Shown here in pieces: positions 1-8,924 of a stretch of 64,000 nucleotides of DNA. Origin of the DNA: Actinoplanes siamensis (lineage in GTDB: Bacteria > Actinomycetota > Actinomycetes > Mycobacteriales > Micromonosporaceae); contig NZ_BOMW01000004.1 of the NCBI RefSeq assembly GCF_016862395.1, positions 89,808 to 153,807 on the forward strand, read 5' to 3'. Each line of letters opens with the position of its first letter. The stretch's first letter is position 1. A program made the position numbers and the translations under genes. Below the pieces are notes generated by a model. It saw only the letters and a list, made by a program, of their open reading frames with translations, made no database searches and had not been told where the DNA came from.

Positions 1-137
1 TCCGACTGGGCCAACTGGGCGCGCAGCTCGGCGGTCTCGTCACGGCCCTGCGGGGCCGTACCGTCGGCGGCCGGTTCCGGCGGGCCGGAGGGTGCGGCCG
101 CCCCGGTCGCGGCCGGCTCCCGTTCCTGATCGGTCAT
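1..137 (-). CDS. grpE: GrpE nucleotide exchange factor, N-terminal part (cut by window edge)
   Basis: The reverse strand opens at an ATG at 137 and reads MTDQEREPAATG, followed by a Pro/Ala/Gly-rich tail and then the start of a helix (TAELRAQLAQS) before the window ends. Only about 45 codons are visible. The identification rests on position: it starts 6 bases after the dnaK stop on the same strand, the usual dnaK-grpE order of actinobacteria, and a variable acidic N-terminus followed by a long helix is typical of GrpE. GrpE would release ADP from DnaK. The conserved dimer and beta domains lie outside the window, so the call is contextual. Confidence 0.75.
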   Translation of the reverse strand, partial: MTDQEREPAATGAAAPSGPPEPAADGTAPQGRDETAELRAQLAQS

Positions 138-143
138 CGTCGG

Positions 144-2039
144 TCATCCGGCCGTGAATTCGGCGTCGATCACGTCGTCGTCCTGCCTTCCCGACGAGTC
201 GCCCCGTGAGGATGAGTCTTCGTGCGCGCCATCGGCCGCCGGGCCACCGGCACCGGCGCCGAGGCCGTGGTAGACCTGTTGCAGTTCCGAGGTGAGTGAG
301 CGGAGCCGGTCGAGCGGCGCGTCCTCCTTGATCGCCTGGCGTGCCTCGTTGACGAGCATCTCGGCGCGGCCCTTCTCGTGCACGGGGACCGCGTCGCCCA
401 GTTCGTTCAGCCGCCGCTCCACCTGGTATGCCGCCGAGTCGAGCTCGTTGCGGGCGTCGATCGTCTCGCGCATCCGGGCGTCCTCACCACGATGGCGTTC
501 GGCGTCCTGGACCATCCGGTCGATCTCGCCCTTGTCCAGGTTGGAGCTCTGGCTGATCGTGATGCGCTGCTCGGCGTTGGTGTCCTTGTCCTTGGCGGAC
601 ACATTGAGGATGCCGTTGGCGTCGATGTCGTAGGTGACCTCGATCTGTGGCTCGCCACGTGGCGCGGGCCGGATGTTCTCGAGCCGGAACTTACCGAGGA
701 CCCGGTTGTCGTCCGCCTTCTCCCGCTCGCCCTGCAGTACCACCACGTCCACGGCGGGCTGGTTGTCGGCTGCGGTGCTGAAAGTCTCGGTACGCCGGGC
801 CGGAATGGTGGTGTTGCGGCCGATGACCTTCGTCATCACGCCGCCCATGGTCTCGATACCCAGCGACAACGGGGTGACGTCGAGCAGCAGGACGTCCTTG
901 ACCTCACCCTTGATGATCGCGGCCTGCAGAGCGGCGCCGAGCGCGACGACCTCATCGGGGTTGACCGTCATGTTCGGGTCCTTGCCGCCGGTGAGCCGGC
1001 GGACCAGCTTCTGCACGGCCGGGATCCGGGTCGAGCCGCCGACGAGGATCACCTCGTCGATGTCGTTCGCGGTCACCTTCGCGTCGGACATGGCGCGCTC
1101 CACCGGCTCGAGACACCGCTCGATGAGATCGTTGGTGAGGTCCTCGAACTTCGCGCGGGTGATCGTCAGGTTGAGGTGCTTGGGGCCGTTGGCGTCGGCC
1201 GTGATGAACGGCAGGTTGACCGTCGTCTGGGTGACCGACGACAGCTCCACCTTGGCGTGCTCGGCAGCCTCGAAGAGCCGCTGCAGAGCCTGCGGGTCGC
1301 GGCGCAGGTCGATGCCGTCCGTCTTCTGGAACTCGTCGGCCATGTGATCGACGAGCCGACGGTCGAAGTCGTCGCCGCCCAGATGGGTGTCGCCAGCGGT
1401 GGAGCGGACCTCGACCACGCCGTCACCGACGTCCAGGATGCTGACGTCGAACGTGCCGCCACCGAGGTCGAAGACCAGGACGGTTTCGTGTTGCTTCTTG
1501 TCGAGGCCGTACGCCAGCGCCGCCGCGGTCGGCTCGTTGATGATCCGCAGTACCTCGATCCCGGCGATGCGGCCGGCATCCTTCGTCGCCTGGCGTTGCG
1601 CGTCGTTGAAGTAGGCCGGCACCGTGATGACGGCCTCGGTGACACGCTCACCCAGGAACTTCGACGCGTCCTCGACCAGCTTGCGCAGCACGAGGGCGGA
1701 GATCTCCTCGGGCGCGTAGAGCTTGTCGCGGACCTTGAACCGGACCGCGCCGTCGGGGCCGGGGACCACGTCGAAGGTCACCGTGTTCAGTTCGCTGGAC
1801 ACTTCGTCGAAGCGGCGTCCGATGAAACGTTTCGCCGAATGGATGGTGCCTTTGGGGTTCAGGATCGCCTGCCGGCGGGCCAGCTGACCGACCAGTCGCT
1901 CACCCTGCTCGGTGAAGGCCACCACCGACGGGGTGGTCCGTGAACCCTCGGCATTGGGGATGACTGTCGGCTGCCCGCCTTCCACCGTCGCAATCACCGA
2001 GTTCGTGGTGCCGAGATCGATCCCGACCGCCTTGGGCAT
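144..2039 (-). CDS. dnaK: Molecular chaperone DnaK (Hsp70)
   Basis: Full-length Hsp70 of 631 residues. The N-terminus [14 protein letters not shown] is the phosphate-1 loop; [15 protein letters not shown] is phosphate-2; the linker [15 protein letters not shown] leads to the substrate-binding domain; the C-terminus ends in the typical acidic DDDVIDAEF motif. I chose the ATG at 2039 because GGAGGAGGG lies just upstream on the reverse strand and the protein then begins as DnaK proteins do; an extra upstream ATG at 2066 would add nine residues. It folds nascent and stress-damaged proteins in the cytoplasm with GrpE and DnaJ. grpE follows 6 bases downstream. No HAIR-type HspR site is visible upstream, so this may be an accessory copy in a stress island. 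Confidence 0.97.
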   Translation of the reverse strand: MPKAVGIDLGTTNSVIATVEGGQPTVIPNAEGSRTTPSVVAFTEQGERLVGQLARRQAILNPKGTIHSAKRFIGRRFDEVSSELNTVTFDVVPGPDGAVRFKVRDKLYAPEEISALVLRKLVEDASKFLGERVTEAVITVPAYFNDAQRQATKDAGRIAGIEVLRIINEPTAAALAYGLDKKQHETVLVFDLGGGTFDVSILDVGDGVVEVRSTAGDTHLGGDDFDRRLVDHMADEFQKTDGIDLRRDPQALQRLFEAAEHAKVELSSVTQTTVNLPFITADANGPKHLNLTITRAKFEDLTNDLIERCLEPVERAMSDAKVTANDIDEVILVGGSTRIPAVQKLVRRLTGGKDPNMTVNPDEVVALGAALQAAIIKGEVKDVLLLDVTPLSLGIETMGGVMTKVIGRNTTIPARRTETFSTAADNQPAVDVVVLQGEREKADDNRVLGKFRLENIRPAPRGEPQIEVTYDIDANGILNVSAKDKDTNAEQRITISQSSNLDKGEIDRMVQDAERHRGEDARMRETIDARNELDSAAYQVERRLNELGDAVPVHEKGRAEMLVNEARQAIKEDAPLDRLRSLTSELQQVYHGLGAGAGGPAADGAHEDSSSRGDSSGRQDDDVIDAEFTAG

Positions 2040-2173
2040 GACGCCCTCCTCCAACATCTCCAACATCGCGAGTGGGGTTGAGGTATCCGCGGGGCTGCGT
2101 CACCGGGATACATACCGGGCGCAGGGTCAGTTCCCCCTACCTCCACAGCACCAGCACCCCCCGGGGGGCGTCA

Positions 2174-2191
2174 ATTGGCAGATCTGCCACC
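2174..2191. promoter_or_regulatory. Inverted repeat ATTGGCA-N4-TGCCA, possible operator
   Basis: The sequence ATTGGCAGATCTGCCACC contains a perfect 14-base palindrome (2176-2189) and sits in the divergent gap between dnaK and the LAL regulator. The same arm and 4-base spacer recur at 2281-2298 and 9995-10012. The recurrence suggests a regulator site; the regulator is unknown. Confidence 0.5.
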
Positions 2192-2280
2192 CACCCTCGC
2201 CGATGAGGGCATCCGACAGCGGTTGGTCGACGAGCTGAGGTGGAGACGAGTGAGCCCGGCGTCGCCGGCGCCGAAGGGCT

Positions 2281-2298
2281 TTCGGTAGTCCTGCCAAT
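2281..2298. promoter_or_regulatory. Second, imperfect copy of the ATTGGCA operator-like repeat
   Basis: Read on the reverse strand this is ATTGGCAGGACTACCGAA: one perfect ATTGGCA arm, a 4-base spacer and a degenerate right arm. It lies about 70 bases before the LAL regulator start, so it could mediate autoregulation. This is an inference from similarity to the sites at 2174 and 9995. Confidence 0.35.
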
Positions 2299-2369
2299 CG
2301 ACAATCCCCCGCCGAGTTGGTGGGATCGGGACAGGACGTACCGCCGCGACGTGGGTGAGGGTCGCTCGG

Positions 2370-5048
2370 ATGACGATCATCGAGGAAGTACCGACCGACG
2401 AGTGGCGCTCAAGCCCGCTGCCGAATTCACCGGCGCCCGACCCGGGCCCGGTCGGTGTGCCCGCACTCGGCCGGCAGCTGTCCCATGTCGCGCGGCCGCA
2501 CCTGCTGTCTCGTCTCGACGCCTGGCACGCCCGCCTCACCGTCGTGTCCGCGCCGGCCGGCTGGGGAAAAACGACCCTGCTGGCGTCGTGGACACACCAC
2601 CAGCGAGGCCGTGCCGTCTGGGTCGCCGGTGGCAGCAGGGCCGGGTTCTGGCACCGGCTGACGACCGCGGTCGCCACCAGTACACCGATCGCGTCCGAGG
2701 CGGCCGCCACCGCCGATCCGGCGGACGGCCCGGCCCGGCTCGCCGGAATGCTCGGGTACATGTCGTCACCGCTGGCGATCGTGGTCGACGACTGCAACGA
2801 CGTCGCCAACCCGGACGCGCTGGCAGATCTGGCGCAGGTGGTACGGACCAGCGACGGGCCGGTGCGGCTGGTGCTGGCCTGCCGCGGGACTCCGGCGCTC
2901 CCCCTGCACCGGTGGCGGACGGACCGGCAGCTCGTCATGCTGGGCGAGGACGAACTCGCCCTCTCCGTCGACGAAGCAGCCGACCTGTTCGCGGGCCAGC
3001 AGGTGGCGCTGCCCCGTCTGGCCATCGCAGACCTGCGCGCCCAGATGGAGGGCTGGGTCACCGGGCTCCGGCTCGCCGCCACCGCCCTGGCGCACCAGGC
3101 CGAGCCGGTCCAGGCGCCGCTGGACGCCGGGGTGATCGACCTCGTCGCCGACTATCTCGGCGCCGAGGTGCTGGCCCGGCTCGATCCCCAGGTGCGCCGC
3201 ATGCTGGTGGAGGCGTCGGTCGCCGAGCGCCTGACCGCAGACCTGCTCAATACGCTCACCGGCCGCGTCGACGGCGCCGCCGTCCTGGCCGACCTGCAGC
3301 GGCAGGGCGTGTTCATCCGCCGGTGCCCCGCCCCCGGCGACTGGTATCGGCTGCATCCGATGCTCAGCCGGGTGTTGTACCGGGAATTCACCCGGCACGA
3401 TCGCGACCGGGTCGGCCGTGCCCATCGCCGGGTGGCCGACTGGCATCGCGTTCAGGGACCGCCGGTCGAGGCGCTGCGGCACCTGCTCGCGGCCCGCGAA
3501 TGGGAGCGGGCGGCCGACGTGCTGCACCGCCATTGGCCGGACATCACGATCGGCAGCCGTCGGCTCGACGTGGCGCCCATCGTCACCTCCATGCCCGGTC
3601 CCGACCCGCCGGCGCACGTGGTCCTGGCGATGGCGGCGGAACGGCTCGACGCCGGCGACACCGCCTCCGCCCGCCATCTGCTGCACCTGGCCGAGGCGGC
3701 CCCGGACGAGGGCGAACCCGCGGCGTCCATCATGACGGCCTTCCGGCTGGCCACCGCGAGACTCGACGGTCATCTGCACCGCGTGTGCTCGACGGCGGCC
3801 GAGATCCTGGCCGAACCGGCTCCGGAATCCTCCGCGGCGGGCATGCTGCGGCCGCTCGCCCTGCTGTCGCTGGGTGTGGCGAAGCTGCACCTCGGGCAAT
3901 CGACCGAGGCGGGCTGGTATCTCGGCGAGGCGCAGACCCTTGCCCGGCAGCGCGACCTCGATCATGTCGAGATCAGCGCCACCAGTCATCTGGCGGCCCG
4001 GTATGCGGCGCTCGGTCATCTGCACGACGCGGTCCGGACCGCCGGGGAGGCGCTCGAGCTGGGCTCCCGGCGGGGACTCGGGCAGCTGACCGACCTGAGC
4101 TGGAGCAGGTTGGCGCTGGCCGAGGCGTACTTCCAGTGGGACCGGCTCGACGACGCCTGGTGCTGCGCCGACGCGGCCCTGGACAGCTCCTGCGGCCACC
4201 GGCTGATCCAGCTCACCGCAACGATCCTGCAGACCCGCATCCGGGTGGCCACCGGCCGGCTGACCGAGGCGCACGACGCGCTGCGGGCCGCGCACCACGA
4301 ATCCGGCACCGCGGACCTGCCGGCGCCGGCCCAGCGCGCCCTGGCCCTGGCGGAGGCCGAACTGCGACTCGCGTGCGGCGACCCGGCTGCCGCCCACGAG
4401 CGCCTGGCGTCCTGGCCGGACGACGCGGAGCCGTTGCCGGCCCAGGCAGCGGTCGTCGAAGGAGGCGTCCTGCTCGCCGAGGGCCGGCCGGCCGCGGCGA
4501 GCACCGTCGTCGCGCCGTACCTGACCCGCGCCGAGGCCGGCACGTCACTGACCTGTCGGGCCTGCGCCGGTCTCGTCACCGCGCTGGCCGGGGAGGCAGC
4601 CGGGCACCGGGATCAGGTCATGCACGGTCTCGGGGTGGCGTTGAAGGTGGCCGACGAGGAAGGGCATCGGCGCTGCTTCGCCGCCGGCGGGCACGTGGTA
4701 CGGGCCCTGATCGAGTCGGTGGCGCCCACGATGTCCGCGTACCCGCCGGTGATCGCCGCCCTCACGGCCACGGTCGACCCGCTGGTCGCGGAGGCGGCCG
4801 GGCCGCACCTGCCGTCGCACCAGGGCGCCGGGTCCTCCGTCACCGGCACTCTGGTGGAGCCGTTGACCAGCCGGGAACGGACCGTGCTGCGGTATCTGCA
4901 GGGCACGCTCTCGCATGTCGAGATCGCAGCTGTGCTGTACATCTCGGTCAACACGGTGAAGACGCACGTGAAGAACATCTACCGCAAGCTCGGCGCCGGC
5001 CGGCGCAAAGAGGCGGTCCGGCTGGCGCGCGAGCTGCGCCTGCTGTGA
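2370..5048 (+). CDS. LAL-family (MalT-like) LuxR transcriptional regulator
   Basis: Large regulator of 892 residues. Near residue 65 it has a Walker A loop (APAGWGKTTLL) and shortly after a Walker B-like strand (LAIVVDDC), giving a STAND-type ATPase. A long alanine-rich helical middle resembles TPR-like repeats, and the C-terminus is a LuxR helix-turn-helix (LTSRERTVLRYLQG, then VNTVKTHVKNIYRKLG). Such LAL proteins act as ATP- and ligand-dependent activators. I prefer the ATG at 2370 with GAGGG upstream; a GTG at 2355 is possible. It is transcribed away from dnaK, and inverted repeats lie in the shared upstream region. The inducer is unknown; the stress genes downstream are plausible targets. 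Confidence 0.9.
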   Translation: MTIIEEVPTDEWRSSPLPNSPAPDPGPVGVPALGRQLSHVARPHLLSRLDAWHARLTVVSAPAGWGKTTLLASWTHHQRGRAVWVAGGSRAGFWHRLTTAVATSTPIASEAAATADPADGPARLAGMLGYMSSPLAIVVDDCNDVANPDALADLAQVVRTSDGPVRLVLACRGTPALPLHRWRTDRQLVMLGEDELALSVDEAADLFAGQQVALPRLAIADLRAQMEGWVTGLRLAATALAHQAEPVQAPLDAGVIDLVADYLGAEVLARLDPQVRRMLVEASVAERLTADLLNTLTGRVDGAAVLADLQRQGVFIRRCPAPGDWYRLHPMLSRVLYREFTRHDRDRVGRAHRRVADWHRVQGPPVEALRHLLAAREWERAADVLHRHWPDITIGSRRLDVAPIVTSMPGPDPPAHVVLAMAAERLDAGDTASARHLLHLAEAAPDEGEPAASIMTAFRLATARLDGHLHRVCSTAAEILAEPAPESSAAGMLRPLALLSLGVAKLHLGQSTEAGWYLGEAQTLARQRDLDHVEISATSHLAARYAALGHLHDAVRTAGEALELGSRRGLGQLTDLSWSRLALAEAYFQWDRLDDAWCCADAALDSSCGHRLIQLTATILQTRIRVATGRLTEAHDALRAAHHESGTADLPAPAQRALALAEAELRLACGDPAAAHERLASWPDDAEPLPAQAAVVEGGVLLAEGRPAAASTVVAPYLTRAEAGTSLTCRACAGLVTALAGEAAGHRDQVMHGLGVALKVADEEGHRRCFAAGGHVVRALIESVAPTMSAYPPVIAALTATVDPLVAEAAGPHLPSHQGAGSSVTGTLVEPLTSRERTVLRYLQGTLSHVEIAAVLYISVNTVKTHVKNIYRKLGAGRRKEAVRLARELRLL

Positions 5049-5068
5049 GTTCACGCGACAGGTGACCG

Positions 5069-5096
5069 GTCCGGCCTCCTCGAGGAGTGCCCGGAC
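5069..5096 (+). terminator. Probable hairpin terminator after the LAL gene
   Basis: Twenty bases after the stop, GTCCGG pairs with CCGGAC and encloses the self-complementary CTCCTCGAGGAG. There is no T-run, which is common for actinobacterial hairpins. Confidence 0.45.
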
Positions 5097-5398
5097 GGGA
5101 CCGGGTGCGTTCGGGGGTGCGGCGCCAGCGCGCGTACCAGCCGCGAGAAGCCGGCACGACGTCCAGATCCCGCTGATACCGGCACTTCCTCCCGTGCGGG
5201 CGACCGCGCACCCCACATCTGCGCGGGCGCGGGCGATCGTCCTTGTCCCCCGGCCGGGATGAGATCCCGTCGACACCTTCGGCTGGCGGAATCACCCGCT
5301 CAAGGTGACCCGTTCTCGCCCGCCCCGACGCGACGATATTGAGGCGGACCCACTGGAGGAGGAACGGGTCTGCGTATGCGCGACGCGGAGGAGATCTC
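5097..5398. other. Intergenic region, no gene seen
   Basis: About 300 bases between the LAL terminator and the next gene. Open frames here are short and have no recognisable protein character. The last part (about 5320-5390) is slightly AT-richer (cgacgatattgagg) and should hold the promoter of the following gene; GGAGGAG at 5387-5393 is its ribosome site. Confidence 0.5.
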
Positions 5399-6823
5399 GT
5401 GTTCGATCCGCTGGACCACCCTGGAATCCCGGTCGACCACCATGGCCGGCACTGGCACGAATTCGACGTCGAACCGGTCGACACCCGCGGGACCGACCCC
5501 TCCACCCTTCGCCGGATCGGCATGGTGGCGGCCGTCGAAGCGAATGCCGAGCATTTCGACCGGCAGTTCGCGAACCGCGTCGCGGACGCCGACGCACGCC
5601 GGTCGGTGAGCAACCTGGGCGACGCGACCGCCGAGCGGCGCCAGCACATAGCTGGGGTACGGGCACCGGCCCGTAGCGCGGGGGAGGACGCGATCGACCG
5701 TGAACGGGCGGCGTTCGACATGGCCGGCTGGGCCGCCCGCAACGAGCACGAGCCGGACCGGTCGTCGGCGTACCGGCAGCAGGCGTGGCAGCACCTGGAA
5801 CGCCTGCGCCGCTACGCCCAGGTCGGCGACCGCGCACATCTGCCCTGGGCCGATCAGGTCGCCGACGAGGTGGACGGGGTGTGGCCCCCACGGGCCACTG
5901 CGCCGGCTCGCGGCCGGACCCCCTCCGCCCCGGCGATGCAGCCGCTGTCGCTACTGCACGACTGGATGGTGCAGGCTGCCGACCGGTGGGCAGCCGGGTA
6001 CCCGCCCGAATCCCTCGAGGGCGGTTGGGAGGCACTGGTCGTGCACGAGTCGGCGAGCTGCTATCTGTACTACGCATTCATGGCCGAAGAGGACGACCGG
6101 CGGCTACGGCCGATGTGGGAACTACATCTGCAGATGCAGCTGGCACATCTGCGCGCGGCTTCGGATCTGCTACGCCGCTACTCCGGCCGCGACTCGCAGG
6201 AGGTGATCGGCGAGGGCCTGCCCGAGCCGGTGACTCTGCGAACCGACCACCCGCTGGTCTGGGTCGACGACGAGCCGGATCGGCCGCAACGGAGCCGCAG
6301 GCGCCCGGAGAGCGGGCCGGACGTGCTGGAACTGCTGACCGCGCACCACGCTCGGATGAACCGGCTGTGCGGCCGTGCCGCCGGGGCCACCGGAGACGAG
6401 GCGCTCATGGCGTTCGGTGATCTGGCGCGGTTGATCGCGGTGCACGAGATCGCGGAGGGGCGGATGATCCACCCCCTCGCCCGGCGACTGCGCCCGGACG
6501 AGCATCTGGCCGACCGTCTTCTCGACGAGGAGAGCCGGATCAGCGACGCACTGTCCGACGCCGTGCGCGCCGCCGCCCACGGCCACCTCGACGACACGAT
6601 CGCCGGCCTGCGCGACCTGGTGACCGCTCACTCCCGTCACGAGGAACATGCCGAGTTCCCGCAGCTCCGCAGGAACGTGCCGGTGCGGGAGCGTAGGGAG
6701 ATGGGTCGGGCGGTCCGCGTGGCCGAGGCGGCAGCCGCCGCTGAAGCGGGTGCGCGGGACCCGGCGCGGGCCGTGGCACAGGCGGCGGACCGCGTCCGCG
6801 ACGCGCTCGCCAACTTCTCCTGA
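5399..6823 (+). CDS. Ferritin-like / hemerythrin multi-domain protein
   Basis: Start GTG at 5399 is fixed by GGAGGAG five bases upstream; 474 residues. The C-terminal third is a hemerythrin HHE domain: LLTAHHARM, then AVHEIAEGRMIHP, then AHSRHEEHAEFP, giving the His/Glu ligands of a diiron site. The two preceding helical segments (around residues 40-160 and 180-275) carry Glu-x-x-His-type patterns such as EANAEHFD, NEHEPD and VVHESASCYLYY, which look ferritin-like, though that is an inference from pattern. It would be a cytoplasmic diiron protein for oxygen, NO or peroxide handling or iron storage. It is followed 138 bases later by the BON protein. Confidence 0.75.
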   Translation: MFDPLDHPGIPVDHHGRHWHEFDVEPVDTRGTDPSTLRRIGMVAAVEANAEHFDRQFANRVADADARRSVSNLGDATAERRQHIAGVRAPARSAGEDAIDRERAAFDMAGWAARNEHEPDRSSAYRQQAWQHLERLRRYAQVGDRAHLPWADQVADEVDGVWPPRATAPARGRTPSAPAMQPLSLLHDWMVQAADRWAAGYPPESLEGGWEALVVHESASCYLYYAFMAEEDDRRLRPMWELHLQMQLAHLRAASDLLRRYSGRDSQEVIGEGLPEPVTLRTDHPLVWVDDEPDRPQRSRRRPESGPDVLELLTAHHARMNRLCGRAAGATGDEALMAFGDLARLIAVHEIAEGRMIHPLARRLRPDEHLADRLLDEESRISDALSDAVRAAAHGHLDDTIAGLRDLVTAHSRHEEHAEFPQLRRNVPVRERREMGRAVRVAEAAAAAEAGARDPARAVAQAADRVRDALANFS

Positions 6824-6850
6824 GGCGCAGGGCCGCTTCTACCCTGCCAC

Positions 6851-6869
6851 GGGTGAGCCGGAGTCACCC
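6851..6869. promoter_or_regulatory. Inverted repeat GGGTGA-N7-TCACCC, possible operator
   Basis: GGGTGAGCCGGAGTCACCC is a 6-base-arm inverted repeat 93 bases before the BON gene start. A near copy, AGGTGAGCCGACTTCACCT, lies at 13501-13519 before the DUF2267 gene; 15 of 19 positions match, including part of the spacer. Confidence 0.5.
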
Positions 6870-6961
6870 AGTCCGGACCGAGGATCCAGGCAGGCCCCAG
6901 CCCGAACCATGGCGCGAGCGGGTCGGCACGAATGACGAACGAGGGGTCTTGGAGGACCGGC

Positions 6962-7639
6962 ATGTCCAGCACAGTAATCAGCCAGAGCGATGAGGACATC
7001 CAGCGTGAGGTACTGCACGAGCTGAAGTGGGACGCCGAGATCGCGCCGAACGAGATCGGCGTGACCGTGCAGAAAGGGGTGGCGACGCTGACCGGCACGG
7101 TGGACGCGTTCAGCAAGAAGTGGGCCGCCGAGCGCGCGGCGCTTCGTATTCGCGGCGTGAAGGCCGTCGTCAACAACATCGAGGTACGCCTGGCGCCGAG
7201 CTACGAGCAGACCGACGTCGAACTAGCCCGATCCATCACACGGGCGCTCGAGATGGACTCGCTCGTACCCGACGACATGGTGAAGGTCTCGGTGTCCGAC
7301 GGCTGGGTCACCCTGCGCGGCGAGGTGACCTGGGATTATCAGCGGCAGGAGGCGGAACGGGTGGTCCGGTACCTCACCGGCGTCAAGGGGGTCAGCAACC
7401 TCATCACCGTGCGGCCGCATGCCGGCCCGTCGCCCGAGGAGCTCAAGAAGAAGATCGAGGACGCCCTGGTACGCACGGCCGAGACAGACGCGGGACGGAT
7501 CCACGTCGCCTCCCAGGGCAGCAAGGTGATCCTGACCGGGACCGTAAGGTCGTGGGCGGAACGCCACGAGGCCGAGCGTGTCGCCTGGTCGGCACCGGGT
7601 GTCACCGAGGTGGAGAACCTGATCAAAATCAACCCCTGA
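6962..7639 (+). CDS. BON-domain protein with three BON repeats
   Basis: 225 residues, start ATG at 6962 with GGAGGA five bases upstream. Three BON units follow one another: about residues 10-75 ([16 protein letters not shown]), 80-150 ([15 protein letters not shown]) and 155-224 ([17 protein letters not shown]), each ending in a GVxxVxNxI strand. BON domains bind phospholipid or act as adaptors in OsmY-like stress proteins. There is no signal peptide, so the protein is likely cytoplasmic or peripheral. Similar triple-BON proteins sit with universal stress proteins and DUF2267 proteins in actinobacterial dormancy-type regulons. An inverted repeat upstream is shared with the DUF2267 gene. Confidence 0.9.
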   Translation: MSSTVISQSDEDIQREVLHELKWDAEIAPNEIGVTVQKGVATLTGTVDAFSKKWAAERAALRIRGVKAVVNNIEVRLAPSYEQTDVELARSITRALEMDSLVPDDMVKVSVSDGWVTLRGEVTWDYQRQEAERVVRYLTGVKGVSNLITVRPHAGPSPEELKKKIEDALVRTAETDAGRIHVASQGSKVILTGTVRSWAERHEAERVAWSAPGVTEVENLIKINP

Positions 7640-7654
7640 ACCGCGATCCAGTTC

Positions 7655-7690
7655 GGCCGCGGTGCTGGTCCATTGACAGGCACCGCGGCC
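7655..7690. terminator. Strong bidirectional hairpin terminator
   Basis: GGCCGCGGTGC (7655-7665) pairs perfectly with GCACCGCGGCC (7680-7690) around a 14-base loop, 15 bases after the BON stop and between two convergent genes. Confidence 0.75.
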
Positions 7691-7695
7691 GCTGT

Positions 7696-7743
7696 ATGCG
7701 CCGTTGAGGTCAGACCAACATGCGCCGTTGAGGTCAGACCAAC
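7696..7743. repeat. Two exact tandem copies of a 24-base unit
   Basis: A unit starting ATGCGCCGTTGAGG and ending CAGACCAAC occurs at 7696-7719 and again at 7720-7743. The second copy contains the last codons and stop of the UBP zinc finger gene; the first is an untranslated duplicate of that gene end. Confidence 0.9.
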
Positions 7744-7997
7744 GTCTCGTCCACGTAGCACCAGCGCCAGTCCTCGCCGGGCTCGAACGACTGGACGATC
7801 GGATGACTCACGGCATGTGCGTGCGCCCGAGCGTGCCGCATTGGTGACGAGTCACAGCAGCCGACATGCCCGCAGGTCAGGCACAGCCGCAGGTGCACCC
7901 ACGTAGTACCCAGACGCAGGCATTCGTCGCAGCCTTCCGGGGTCCGTGGGACGACCGGCCGGATCATGGCGACGTGCGGGTCGGTGGTTAAGGTCAT
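7734..7997 (-). CDS. UBP-type zinc finger protein
   Basis: Small 87-residue protein. It has the ZnF-UBP pattern: CDECLRLGTTWVHLRLCLTCGHVGCCDSS followed by RHARAHAHAVSHPIVQSF, giving paired Cys ligands and His residues for two or three zinc ions. In eukaryotes the domain binds the ubiquitin C-terminus; in actinobacteria stand-alone copies of unknown function are common beside redox and stress genes. It is the last gene of the minus-strand group PrsW, DUF1931, copper-binding protein, UBP, 28 bases after the copper protein stop. Its 3' end lies in a tandem duplication. Confidence 0.88.
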   Translation of the reverse strand: MTLTTDPHVAMIRPVVPRTPEGCDECLRLGTTWVHLRLCLTCGHVGCCDSSPMRHARAHAHAVSHPIVQSFEPGEDWRWCYVDETLV

Positions 7998-8025
7998 GGC
8001 TCACGCTTCTTTCGTCGGCTGCCGC

Positions 8026-8433
8026 TCATCCGAGCGAATCCAGCAGGCGCCGGCACGCCTGACCGCACTTGCGGCAGGCTTCGGCGCAGATCAGGCAGGC
8101 TTCGTTCTCCGAGGCATGTTTCCGGTGTTCCTCGTAGCCCTCGCGGCAGGTCTCGATGAGCGCCCGCAGCACCGCCTCGGTCACCGCACGGTCGTAGGCG
8201 GTGGGCCGGGACAGCACCCGCACCGCCGCAGTGGCCATGTCTGCGCAGTTGAGGGCTGCGCCGGTGGACTTGCCCAGGTGCGCCGCGGACGGGTCCCCGA
8301 TGCAGGCGTCCGCGCAGGACGTACCGCTCTGCGCGCAGTTGAGGGTCTCCGTGACGGCGATCAGCAGCGCGTCCTCGTCGATGCCCGGCAACGGGCGGGG
8401 ATGGGCGTTCAGGATGGCCGCCACGTCCGTCAT
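8026..8433 (-). CDS. Four-helix-bundle copper-binding protein (Csp-like, DUF326)
   Basis: 135 residues with ten cysteines spaced along amphipathic helices: NCAQSGTSCADAC, LNCADM, ETCREGY and a terminal ACLICAEACRKCGQAC. This is the signature of Csp-type proteins, whose four-helix bundle fills its core with thiolate-bound Cu(I). There is no signal peptide, so it would be a cytosolic Csp3-like store or buffer. GAGGAG lies upstream of the ATG at 8433. It is 25 bases after the DUF1931 stop, so probably co-transcribed with it. Confidence 0.88.
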   Translation of the reverse strand: MTDVAAILNAHPRPLPGIDEDALLIAVTETLNCAQSGTSCADACIGDPSAAHLGKSTGAALNCADMATAAVRVLSRPTAYDRAVTEAVLRALIETCREGYEEHRKHASENEACLICAEACRKCGQACRRLLDSLG

Positions 8434-8458
8434 CCGACTGCGCTCCTCATCGTGTGGC

Positions 8459-8908
8459 TCACATCAGCTCGTCGAAGATCCGCATGGCCCGTTCCCAGTG
8501 CTCGCTCTGCGGGTTCTTCACCTCGGGGTCGGTGATCTTGAAGATCTTGGCCAGTACCAGGCCGAGTCCCCCGACGATCTCGGGCAGCTGCGTTTGGGTC
8601 TCCTCGCTGGGTGCGCGGTCCAGCGGCGGGTACGTCGCCAGCCGGTCCAGGATCGGCTTCAGTTCGATCTCGTCGTCCATCTTCCGAAACTCGTGGATGT
8701 TCTCCTGGAGCCCTTTGGTGATCGGCAGGTCGTACGGCTCGACCAGATCCCGGAGATTGGCCGACGCCTTGGCCTGCCCCATGAGGAGCAGGTCGTAGAG
8801 CTTGTGCTCCACGAAGTCGGAGAAACGTTTGAGGTCGTCCTTGTCGACGTCCAACTCGGCGGCGAGCCTGAAGAAGCGTTCGAACTTGGCAACTCCGAAG
8901 ACGGGCAT
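8459..8908 (-). CDS. DUF1931 (histone-fold-like) protein
   Basis: 149 residues beginning MPVFGVAKFERFFRLAAELD, chosen because the family begins this way and AAGGGA precedes the ATG at 8908. The sequence FSDFVEHKLYDLLLMGQAKA and RDLVEPYDLPITKGLQENI matches the DUF1931 family as I remember it; a structure from Aquifex has a double histone fold. The role is unknown; DNA or protein scaffolding is conceivable. It lies 16 bases after the PrsW stop, indicating one operon. Confidence 0.85.
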   Translation of the reverse strand: MPVFGVAKFERFFRLAAELDVDKDDLKRFSDFVEHKLYDLLLMGQAKASANLRDLVEPYDLPITKGLQENIHEFRKMDDEIELKPILDRLATYPPLDRAPSEETQTQLPEIVGGLGLVLAKIFKITDPEVKNPQSEHWERAMRIFDELM

Positions 8909-8924
8909 ACGGGTAGGTCCCTTC

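Noticed and set aside
2040..2369. HAIR/HspR or CIRCE heat-shock operator upstream of dnaK
   Set aside because: I looked for CTTGAGT-N7-ACTCAAG and the CIRCE repeat and found neither; the ATTGGCA inverted repeats are reported separately.
2240..5065. A 941-codon open frame on the plus strand overlapping the LAL regulator
   Set aside because: It is Arg/Pro/Gly-rich with no motifs and is the shifted frame of the LAL gene, as expected in very high GC DNA.
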